DNA from: Oligoflexia bacterium
Lineage (GTDB): Bacteria > Myxococcota_A > UBA796 > UBA2385
Length of the DNA stretch: 11,370 nt
Direction of reading: 5' to 3'
Assembly (NCBI GenBank): GCA_013152105.1
Contig: JAADHA010000605.1
Span: 1 to 11,370 of the forward strand
The notes below the pieces were generated by a model, which was not told the origin of the DNA, searched no databases, and worked only from the letters and a program-made list of their open reading frames with translations. Both the position numbers and the translations under genes were made by a program. Each line of letters opens with the position of its first letter. The first letter of the stretch is position 1. This document shows, piece after piece, positions 5,349 to 11,370 of the stretch.

Positions 5349-7160
5349 ATGGGACAAATCATAGGCATCGATCTGGGGACGACGAACTCCGTCTGCGCCT
5401 ACATGGATCGCAACGAGCCCCGCGTTGTGATCAACGAAGAAGGCGGACGGGTCACACCCTCTGTGGTCGGATTCACCAAGGGCGGGGACCGCTTCGTCGG
5501 CGACATCGCCAAGCGTCAGATGCTCATCAACCCCGACGCGACCATCCACTCGATCAAACGCTTCATGGGCCGGCGCTTCCGCGATGTCACAAGCGACCTG
5601 CGCTTGGTGAACTACGAAGTGCTGGAAGCCCCAAATGGCGACTGCGTGATCTCCGTCAACGGCCGCACCTTCAGTCCACAGGAACTCGCGGCGATGGTGC
5701 TCCAAAAGATCCGCAAGTCGGCCGAGGACTTCCTGGGCGAAGCTGTGACCGAAGCGGTCATCACCGTGCCGGCCTACTTCACGGACCGGCAGCGCCAGGC
5801 GACGCGCGACGCCGGCACCATCGCTGGCCTCGACGTACTTCGCATCATCAACGAGCCCACCGCCGCGGCCCTGACCTACGTCCACGAACGCCAGAAGGCC
5901 AGCACCATCGCCGTCTATGACTGGGGTGGCGGCACCTTCGATATCTCCTTGCTAGAAGTGAACCGCGACGTCGCCGAGGTTCGCGCGACCCGTGGAAACA
6001 ACACCCTGGGCGGCGCCGACATCGACCGGCGCATCGTCGACTGGCTCCTGGACCACTTCACGGCGCAGCACGGCATCGACATCAGCCAAGACAAGATCGT
6101 GATGCAGCGCATGCGCGACGCCGCCGAACGCGCCAAGCTCGACCTCTCCACTGCCCCCAGCACAGAGATCCACCTGCCCTTCCTGGTCAGCGACTCGGAC
6201 GGCCCCAAGCACCTCCAGTGCTCGTTGTCTCGCACCACCTTCGAGACCCTCGCCGAGCCGCTCTTCCAGAAGACCATGCAAGAGTGCCGCCTGGCACTCC
6301 AGGACGCACGCATCGACGTGGACGACATCGACGAGGTCATCATGGTCGGCGGCAGCAGCCGCATCCCGCGTGTACAAGAATTGGCCCGCGAGCTCTTCGG
6401 CAAGCCGCTGAACAAGAGCTTCAACCCCGACGAGATCGTCGCCATCGGCGCCGCGATCCAGGGGGGCATCCTCGAGGGCGAGATCAAGGCTATCACCCTG
6501 CTCGATGTCACGAATTTCTCTCTGGGCATCGAAGTCCAGGGCCGGCGCTTCGCGACGCTGATTCCCAAGAACAGCACGATCCCGACCCAAAAGGGCCAGC
6601 TCGTCAGCACGGTGGTGGACAACCAACGCACCGTGAAGATTCATGTCCTCCAGGGGGAAAGCAGCAACGCCAGCGAAAACGTGTCCTTGGGCGAGTTCGA
6701 GCTCCAGAATATCCAGCCCGCGCCCCGAGGCGTACCGCGCATTCAGGTAAAATTCGGGATCGACGTAAGCGGCATCGTCAGCGTCAACGCCAAGGACCTG
6801 CGCACTGGTCTCTCTGGCGAGATCCAGATCGAGGCCCCAACCGGCATGTCCAAGTTGGAGATCGAGCGCCTGCGGTCCGAAGCGGATCAGGCCAACAAGC
6901 AAGACGAGGCCGGGCAGGCGCTCAAGCAGCTCCGCAACAAGGTCGAAAAGCAACTCGTCACGCTGGAGAGCTTCCTCCGCGAAAACCACGGTATGCTGCC
7001 CAAGCAGGACATCTTCGAACTGGAGCAGGCGCTCAAGCGGGGACGCATGGCCCTGCTCAAGGCCGACGACGATCGCAACCTCCGGAGCCTTCTGGGCTAC
7101 CTGCAGCGCTTCCACCAGCACCTGACCAAGAAGCTGTCGCAACAGGCATCCATCCACTGA
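5349..7160 (+). CDS. Hsp70-family chaperone (DnaK paralogue)
   Basis: ATP-dependent chaperone of 603 residues with a full actin-like ATPase domain and substrate-binding domain. Visible are GIDLGTTNS (6-14), the catalytic lysine SIKRFMGRRF (Lys70, numbered as in E. coli DnaK), VPAYF (140-144), INEPTAAAL (167-175), the phosphate-2 loop DWGGGTFD (191-198), VGGSSRIPRVQ, the interdomain linker ITLLDVTNFSLGIE, a beta-sandwich ending in PRGVPRIQV, and a helical lid. Two differences from housekeeping DnaK stand out: Trp192 replaces the usual Leu in DLGGGT, and the protein stops after the lid without the disordered tail that ends in EEVK-like residues. No grpE, dnaJ or hrcA is adjacent. It is therefore probably a specialised paralogue, as seen in multicellular myxobacteria (SglK/StkA type), rather than the main DnaK; this is inference. 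No strong ribosome binding site precedes the ATG. Confidence 0.88.
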   Translation: MGQIIGIDLGTTNSVCAYMDRNEPRVVINEEGGRVTPSVVGFTKGGDRFVGDIAKRQMLINPDATIHSIKRFMGRRFRDVTSDLRLVNYEVLEAPNGDCVISVNGRTFSPQELAAMVLQKIRKSAEDFLGEAVTEAVITVPAYFTDRQRQATRDAGTIAGLDVLRIINEPTAAALTYVHERQKASTIAVYDWGGGTFDISLLEVNRDVAEVRATRGNNTLGGADIDRRIVDWLLDHFTAQHGIDISQDKIVMQRMRDAAERAKLDLSTAPSTEIHLPFLVSDSDGPKHLQCSLSRTTFETLAEPLFQKTMQECRLALQDARIDVDDIDEVIMVGGSSRIPRVQELARELFGKPLNKSFNPDEIVAIGAAIQGGILEGEIKAITLLDVTNFSLGIEVQGRRFATLIPKNSTIPTQKGQLVSTVVDNQRTVKIHVLQGESSNASENVSLGEFELQNIQPAPRGVPRIQVKFGIDVSGIVSVNAKDLRTGLSGEIQIEAPTGMSKLEIERLRSEADQANKQDEAGQALKQLRNKVEKQLVTLESFLRENHGMLPKQDIFELEQALKRGRMALLKADDDRNLRSLLGYLQRFHQHLTKKLSQQASIH

Positions 7161-7250
7161 CCGACCACGAATCCTGCCGAAACCGGGTTCCCGCAGCCTT
7201 GGACACAAGGAACTGCAAAGGCCGCAACCACTGGGGAACCGAAGGTGTCA

Positions 7251-8300
7251 GTGACCCATCGACCGCCCCCATCGCCCCGCACTGCGCTCTTCGCGCCTGC
7301 ACTGGGGGTGTGCCTGAGTGTGGTGCTGGTCGCAGGGATCACCGCCTGCACGGACAGCGCGAAGACGCTGATGAAGAGCGCCCCCACGCCCTCCAAGCTC
7401 GCCGGCATCGCTGCACAGCAGACGATGTCCCTGGGACGCGTCAACTGCAGCGGCTGCCCCGACCGGTGGGAACCCCAGGCCTGTGACTTCACCGACGCCC
7501 TCCTCCGCCAGCCCGACTCACTAAACGCCGCGTCATGCGCCGTCGTGGCGGTCTCCGTGGGCAGACAGGCCATCCCCGAGCGCCTGCCCGCGGTGGCAGC
7601 CCACGCGCTCGCACTGGGAAACGCCAGCCTGAACGCCGATGTCCACCACAAGGACGTAGACAAGGCCTTGAAGATCTACGCCTACGGTGCCGACCTGCAA
7701 CGCCTGGGAACCCTGGGCCTGTGGCAGCAGGGGCTGATGGCCCGGGCACAAGCGCTGGGCTGGTTGGCAGACGTCACCCCCGGCGACTACTGGCCCGCCG
7801 AGCTGCTGGTGCTCGAAGCCGCAGCACCCGCGCCCGCACGAGTGGCAGCCGTGGCGACCCTCCAGACCTACAACCGGCTCCGCAAGCCTGGTTGGAGCCA
7901 GCGCATCGCGATCGGCGACGCAGCCACCCTGTCCGCGGATGTGATGCGCCAACCGGCAAACCTCCAAGAACAAGGCATGCGCCAGGTGCGCGCAGCCCTG
8001 ACGCCGGCCTGGCCCGATGGCGAGCTTCCCCTCGACCTGGTCGACACCTGGCACGCCGCCCAGCTCGTGCGCACCCAGACCATCCGTGTCGCCTTGACCG
8101 CCGCGGTCCGATCCGCGCTCCGATCACAGGGCCACTGTCCCGCATCGCTTCAGGCCCTGGTGCCGGACCGCATGGCCGCGGTGCCAGCGGGTTGGTCTCT
8201 CGAAGCCAAGGGCTGCGTCCCGCAGGAGTCGGCCCCACCTCCACCACCGGCGCTCCTGCCCAAGCCCCCGACCACGGGCGCGATGGCCGCTGAGCCCTGA
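7251..8300 (+). CDS. Putative lipoprotein of unknown function
   Basis: A 349-residue protein that I do not recognise. A proline-rich n-region is followed by a hydrophobic segment (residues 12-32) ending in ITAC, so Cys33 could be the lipidated residue. After it comes a cysteine cluster, Cys66-x2-Cys69, Cys78 and Cys96, suggesting disulfides or metal binding in the periplasm. The middle is Ala/Leu-rich and helical. Near the C-terminus HCPASLQALVPDRM resembles the YPxSLxxLVP motif found in several exported proteins and pseudopilin-like segments. The tail is Pro-rich (PPPPPALLPKPP). GTG 7251 is preferred for GAAGG with a 5-nt spacer; GTG 7245, two codons earlier, is possible. It lies 90 bp after the Hsp70 gene in the same direction with no terminator seen between, so co-transcription is plausible. 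Confidence 0.7.
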   Translation: MTHRPPPSPRTALFAPALGVCLSVVLVAGITACTDSAKTLMKSAPTPSKLAGIAAQQTMSLGRVNCSGCPDRWEPQACDFTDALLRQPDSLNAASCAVVAVSVGRQAIPERLPAVAAHALALGNASLNADVHHKDVDKALKIYAYGADLQRLGTLGLWQQGLMARAQALGWLADVTPGDYWPAELLVLEAAAPAPARVAAVATLQTYNRLRKPGWSQRIAIGDAATLSADVMRQPANLQEQGMRQVRAALTPAWPDGELPLDLVDTWHAAQLVRTQTIRVALTAAVRSALRSQGHCPASLQALVPDRMAAVPAGWSLEAKGCVPQESAPPPPPALLPKPPTTGAMAAEP

Positions 8301-8370
8301 ACCCAAGCGATGCCCAGGCGGACCCGCACACACGCACGCGCCGACCAGCAAAGCTGATCGACGCGCGAAA

Positions 8371-8446
8371 TGGTGGAGCTGAGGGGGCTCGAACCCCTGA
8401 CCCCCAGACTGCCAGTCTGGTGCTCTCCCAGCTGAGCTACAGCCCC
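8371..8446 (-). tRNA. tRNA-Ala (anticodon GGC)
   Basis: A 76-nt class I tRNA. Acceptor GGGGCTG pairs with CAGCTCC (one G-U), the D-arm has AGCTCAGCTGGGAGAGC, and anticodon stem CCAGA/TCTGG encloses CTGGCAG with anticodon GGC, reading GCC (Ala). The T-arm contains GGTTCGAGCCC and the 3' CCA is encoded (8371-8373). The encoded CCA contrasts with the tRNA-Leu in this window. Confidence 0.96.
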
Positions 8447-8485
8447 AAGGGAGACACGGGCGAGGCACGCCCGCACCGCGCAGCC

Positions 8486-8514
8486 TGTATAGCTCCGCCG
8501 CCTGGGGCAAGCAA
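8486..8514 (-). promoter_or_regulatory. Promoter for tRNA-Ala
   Basis: Reading the minus strand, TTGCTT (8514-8509) and TATACA (8491-8486, 4/6 match) are separated by exactly 17 bp. Initiation would be near 8479, about 33 nt before the tRNA 5' end. The stretch after the -10 box is very GC-rich, as in stringently controlled stable-RNA promoters. Confidence 0.55.
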
Positions 8515-8564
8515 GGTGCTGGGCAGCGATCCCCTGGCTGTGAGGAGAGGCCCGCGACAGAAGA

Positions 8565-9071
8565 TCAGGGGGCGGGCGCTTTCGCACCGGTCGAAGTGGG
8601 GTCCTGGGGATCTGGAGTCGGATCCGAAGCGGGCTCTGACCGCGCAAGGGTGGTCGAAGGCAGCGCGGCCTGGAGCGCTGTGATGCGACCGTCCAGCTCG
8701 CGAATCCGCTGGACTCCACGGACCAGGCCTGGGTGATGGACCTCGTCTCCATCGACCAGGGCACAGACCTCGCGCCCCAGCTTCTGGACCATCACGTCCC
8801 GGTCGTGCCGAAGCTGCCGCAGGTCCAGGTGCGCTCGACCCACCGTGGCCGCGCGATGCGCCTGGCGGCGGCCCCGACGCGCCAACACCCTGACCAGCCC
8901 GAGGACGGCAGCGCTGAGCAAGGCGCCAGCCTGGTTGAGCGCCACGTCCTGAGGCCCGGCGGCGGTGGCGTCCGCATCGGTGGTGGCGTCCGCATTCGCA
9001 TCCGCGCTTGGTGCGCCAACATCTTTCTTCTGCTCCACGGGCGATCGGGTCGCCTCAACCTGTTCTGCCAC
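8565..9071 (-). CDS. Hypothetical protein, single helix plus coiled coil
   Basis: A 168-residue protein of no recognised family. Residues 20-38 are a low-complexity Ala/Asp/Thr tract (ADANADATTDADATAA). Residues 48-64 form one hydrophobic, possibly membrane-associated helix (AGALLSAAVLGLVRVLA) followed by a strongly basic patch (RRGRRQAHR). Residues 76-137 are heptad-like and charged (LRQLRHDRDVMVQKLGREV, then VQRIRELDGRITALQAAL), which suggests a coiled coil. The C-terminal 30 residues are Pro/Ser/Thr-rich and probably disordered. The GTG start at 9071 has GGAGG at 9076-9080 with a 4-nt spacer, which supports translation. It lies downstream of the divergent reductase gene's region and upstream of tRNA-Ala on the same strand. 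A membrane-tethered spacer or scaffold is possible, but no function can be assigned. Confidence 0.65.
   Translation of the reverse strand: MAEQVEATRSPVEQKKDVGAPSADANADATTDADATAAGPQDVALNQAGALLSAAVLGLVRVLARRGRRQAHRAATVGRAHLDLRQLRHDRDVMVQKLGREVCALVDGDEVHHPGLVRGVQRIRELDGRITALQAALPSTTLARSEPASDPTPDPQDPTSTGAKAPAP
8964..8995. repeat. 14-bp direct repeat within the hypothetical gene
   Basis: GGTGGCGTCCGCAT occurs at 8964-8977 and 8982-8995, period 18 bp (six codons). It encodes the ADAT repeats of the low-complexity N-terminal tract, so unit gain or loss would keep the frame. Confidence 0.75.
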
Positions 9072-9205
9072 GGCTCCTCCAAGTGCGGGGTGCGGTAGCC
9101 TTGCCGGTCACCCCAGGCAACGCGGAAGCCTCACCGACCCACAACAAGGTCTGGCGCATTAGACGGCACCCACTCCCCCCAAACGGCAGCGATACCGGAG
9201 ACCCC

Positions 9206-10210
9206 ATGATTCTCGTGACCGGCGGTACTGGCCGCCATGGCGAACAGGTGATTCGAACCCTGCGCAAGCTCGGCCTGGATGTGCGCGCCCTCGTCCGCAA
9301 AGGCAGCCGCTACTACTGGCTCAACGACACAGGTTGCGGCTACTTCTTCGGCGACCTCCTGGACCCGGTCAGCCTCCGCCGGGCTTGCCGTGATGTCGAG
9401 CACCTTGTGGTCTGCTCAGGCGTCCAGACCGAGACTCGCACCAACAACCACACCACCGTGACCGTCGAAGGCCACGCGGCCCTCTTCAAGGCCGCCCGCG
9501 AGCGGGGCGTCAAAAAGATCGTGATGCTGTCCTGCATGGGGGTGGACCGGGGCTACCCCGTGCCTGCCTTCGACGCGCGCCAAAAGGCCGAAGAACAGCT
9601 CATCAATTCCGGGCTGGACTACACCATCCTGCGCACGGGCCTACACGAGCACTTCTTCCTGGACATGGCCTGGCGGGTTCACGACAAGGGCAGCGCCCTG
9701 CTGCCCAGCCCAGGGACCAATCAGCTTCAGCCCTGCGCCTCCCGCGATGTGGCCCTGATGGCCGCGGCCAGTCTGGACCTGGCCTCGGTGGCAAACCAGA
9801 CCATCGACATCGGCGGACCCGATTCCATGTCAGCCCATGACGCCTTCGCCGCGGCCTGCCAGGTCGTGGGGGTCGACCCCAACGCGACCATCATCCCCTC
9901 CCCGGCCGTTCAGATCGCTCGACGCCTGGGTCGTCCGGTCCGGCGCTATGCCCACCGGCTGGCAGAGTTCGCGACCTGGTTCAGCGAAGACTTCACCGTG
10001 GACGCAGACGCGTTGCGGGCCCGGTTCAACATTCCGCTCACGCCATTCTCGGACGCGCTGGCCCAGACCAACCAGATCTACAAGATCATGCGGGACCCGG
10101 ACGCCCGCGAAAAGCGCATGGTCCACCCGCAGTTCTACGCGACCGTGTACGAACCCGGCGAAGTCGACTGGCACACCCTGCCCGACGGACCCGCGCCCGC
10201 CAGGGACTGA
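9206..10210 (+). CDS. Atypical SDR / NmrA-like NAD(P)-binding protein
   Basis: A 334-residue cytosolic Rossmann-fold protein. The N-terminus has the atypical SDR glycine motif VTGGTGRHG (4-12); after strand 2 come Arg27 and Arg31, which favour NADP(H). GDLLDP (49-54) is the usual third motif, with KKIVMLSCMG near 103-112 and SGLDYTILRTG after it. The catalytic Tyr-x3-Lys of classical SDRs is not intact: Lys127 is present but the Tyr is missing. This is typical of NmrA/HCF173-like sensors or atypical reductases. A C-terminal extension of over 100 residues contains SEDFTVDADALRARF and ends in VDWHTLPDGP. ATG 9206 is chosen over a longer open frame because GGAG at 9197-9200 sits 5 nt upstream and the Rossmann strand begins there. 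Substrate unknown. Convergent with the transporter gene. Confidence 0.8.
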   Translation: MILVTGGTGRHGEQVIRTLRKLGLDVRALVRKGSRYYWLNDTGCGYFFGDLLDPVSLRRACRDVEHLVVCSGVQTETRTNNHTTVTVEGHAALFKAARERGVKKIVMLSCMGVDRGYPVPAFDARQKAEEQLINSGLDYTILRTGLHEHFFLDMAWRVHDKGSALLPSPGTNQLQPCASRDVALMAAASLDLASVANQTIDIGGPDSMSAHDAFAAACQVVGVDPNATIIPSPAVQIARRLGRPVRRYAHRLAEFATWFSEDFTVDADALRARFNIPLTPFSDALAQTNQIYKIMRDPDAREKRMVHPQFYATVYEPGEVDWHTLPDGPAPARD

Positions 10211-11370
10211 TCCCGCTGCGGTCCCCAGCCCGCCCTCAGTGCGCGGCGGCTCGCTTGCTCGCAGAGGCTCGCTTGCCCCCCGGGATCGCGTTGCGCCCAG
10301 GCTCAAGCCGATGATCGCGATCGGGATCATGCTGATCGGCCACCAGTGCCAATTGGCCGGATCAGCCGCTTGCCCCGAGGCATCGTCGGGCAGGATCACG
10401 CCGTAGAGGATGCTCATGAAGGCGGTGCCCGCGTACACAAAGCCGTCGATGATGCCGACCGCGATGCCCACATTGCGCCGGCCTCCAAAGTCCATGCTGG
10501 CCGTGCCCGAGAGCATCCCGTGGACGCCGATGACGCACATGGACATCCCGATGACGAGCCAGGGCAGCAAGGGGGTCTGGTAGGTGAAGACCATCACGAT
10601 CGCGCCGAGCAGCATGCCCACGTAGAGCAAGGCTGCCACCGGTCCACGCCGAGACTGAAAGAGCCGATCACTGAGGATGCCAGCCACCACCCCACCCAAA
10701 ATACCGGCCGTGCAGAGCAGCATGCCCCAGTTGTGGTAGACGAAGGACGCCTTGAGCCCCAGGACGCCGTCGGTCTGCTTGGCAAAGGTGGTGAACCACT
10801 GCATGATCGACTGCCGCAAGAAGCCTGAGCAGAACTCGATGATCGCGATGGTCACGATGATCGGGTTCGTGAACATCATGCGGAAGACCTTGAGAGGTCC
10901 AAGCGCCGGGCCGTTGTCGCCCGAGCTGGCGTCCGCGGTGTCGAAGTCTTCAAGGCCAGCCGCGCCGGGCGTGTTTTGCACCACGAACACGTCCACCACC
11001 ATGAAGACCGACAGAAGCACCGCTGGGATGACAAACACGCCCACCAGACCCAGGTTTTCATTGCCGACGATGGCGTAGCCCCAGTCAAAGGCAAAGTAGA
11101 TGCCCAGCGAGATGAGGATGCCGAAGATGGCACCGAAGACCCCCCGCTCACGCACGTGGAACCACGGCGCGTTGCACTTCACGATGGCGACCGCGCCGAA
11201 GCTCTGGAAGTACATATTCAGGGCGTAGAGGACGCTGAGGATCGCGGTGAGGTGGTCCGCCAAGGTGGTGTGGGCCGGACCCTGGTGAAGGACAGACCAG
11301 GTCACCCCACCCATCAGCAAGTTGGCCAGCGCCGCGCCAGTCGCACCCGTGATGATCGAGAACTTCCCAC
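9830..11370 (-). CDS. MFS transporter, OPA (organophosphate:phosphate antiporter)-like, partial, with suspect 3' end
   Basis: Inner-membrane major-facilitator protein; the N-terminus lies beyond the right edge. About ten hydrophobic segments are visible, from NLLMGGVTWSVL to WPISMIPIAIIGLSLG. Between them are WFHVRERGVFGAIFGILIS, as in GlpT/UhpT-type proteins, and the loop motif GILSDRLFQSRRGP. A hydrophilic central loop (EDFDTADASSGDNG) separates the two halves. The substrate is unknown; sugar or glycerol phosphates are a family-based guess. As sequenced, the frame does not stop after the last helix but continues through low-complexity Arg/Gly/Glu residues antisense to the reductase gene until 9830. 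Adding one G to the G6 run at 10276-10281 would give a short basic tail and a TGA at 10236-10238, 25 bp from the reductase stop. I therefore think the genuine end is about 10236. Confidence 0.82.
   Translation of the reverse strand, partial: GKFSIITGATGAALANLLMGGVTWSVLHQGPAHTTLADHLTAILSVLYALNMYFQSFGAVAIVKCNAPWFHVRERGVFGAIFGILISLGIYFAFDWGYAIVGNENLGLVGVFVIPAVLLSVFMVVDVFVVQNTPGAAGLEDFDTADASSGDNGPALGPLKVFRMMFTNPIIVTIAIIEFCSGFLRQSIMQWFTTFAKQTDGVLGLKASFVYHNWGMLLCTAGILGGVVAGILSDRLFQSRRGPVAALLYVGMLLGAIVMVFTYQTPLLPWLVIGMSMCVIGVHGMLSGTASMDFGGRRNVGIAVGIIDGFVYAGTAFMSILYGVILPDDASGQAADPANWHWWPISMIPIAIIGLSLGATRSRGASEPLRASEPPRTEGGLGTAAGSVPGGRGSVGQGVPVDFAGFVHGRVELRVDHALFAGVRVPHDLVDLVGLGQRVREWRERNVEPGPQRVCVHGEVFAEPGRELCQPVGIAPDRTTQASSDLNGRGGDDGRVGVDPHDLAGRGEGVMG
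10248..10276. repeat. 11-bp direct repeat at the transporter 3' end
   Basis: GGCTCGCTTGC occurs at 10248-10258 and 10266-10276 (period 18 bp), immediately beside a run of six C (10276-10281). In the proposed corrected transporter frame it encodes the repeated Ser-Lys-Arg-Ala-like basic tail. Confidence 0.8.

Noticed and set aside
5952..7208. 418-aa minus-strand frame and other long frames across the Hsp70 gene
   Set aside because: They have no recognisable domain and mirror the codon pattern of the Hsp70 gene.
8124..8764. Minus-strand open frames containing GCSSAGRAPDWQSGG and AVAQLGEHQTGS
   Set aside because: They are translations across tRNA-Ala in wrong frames, well-known artefacts, and the rest is antisense to the lipoprotein gene or intergenic.
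1..11370. Mobile element, CRISPR array, toxin-antitoxin or defence locus
   Set aside because: No transposase, integrase, terminal inverted repeats, spaced repeats or small paired genes are seen; the tRNA genes are not followed by an integrase or a repeated tRNA end.

Overview
The window is GC-rich bacterial chromosome, densely coding on both strands, with short intergenic gaps, many GTG/TTG starts and several exported or lipid-anchored proteins. It holds an LptE-type lipoprotein, a barrel-like outer-membrane protein, a TatT-like lipoprotein and an orphan Hsp70 paralogue. Together these fit a Gram-negative of the Myxococcota / former Deltaproteobacteria type. That placement is an inference from gene style, not a measured match.

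Layout. Positions 1-923 (-) hold most of a UDP-glucose 6-dehydrogenase, open at the left edge, with a pentanucleotide repeat array directly upstream of its ribosome binding site. Divergent from it is rpsT (S20), with a sigma70-like promoter and a 12-bp direct repeat in its leader. Convergent with rpsT, and overlapping it by 8 bp, is holA (clamp-loader delta), which follows an lptE-like lipoprotein gene; the lptE-holA order is the one known from E. coli. Divergent from lptE is a secreted beta-barrel-like protein with a good promoter, followed by rpsU (S21) and a clear intrinsic terminator. A convergent gene on the minus strand encodes a TatT-like helical-repeat lipoprotein. Its start lies only 8 bp from the 5' end of a divergent tRNA-Leu(UAA).

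The right half has a second-type Hsp70 (603 aa, no J-protein or GrpE beside it), a cysteine-containing lipoprotein of unknown function in the same direction, tRNA-Ala(GGC) on the minus strand with its own promoter, a small single-helix/coiled-coil hypothetical protein, an atypical short-chain dehydrogenase/reductase-like protein, and a partial OPA-like major-facilitator transporter running off the right edge.

Most of this is housekeeping: ribosomal proteins, DNA replication, LPS assembly, nucleotide-sugar metabolism and tRNAs. I see no phage, insertion sequence, CRISPR array, toxin-antitoxin pair or defence island, and no convincing new multi-gene system. The points most worth a second look are the transporter frame that fails to stop and runs 381 bp antisense into its neighbour (probably a one-base slip in a G6 run), the pentamer array in front of ugd, the Trp-substituted orphan Hsp70 with its lipoprotein neighbour, and the tightly packed tRNA-Leu/TatT head-to-head arrangement.
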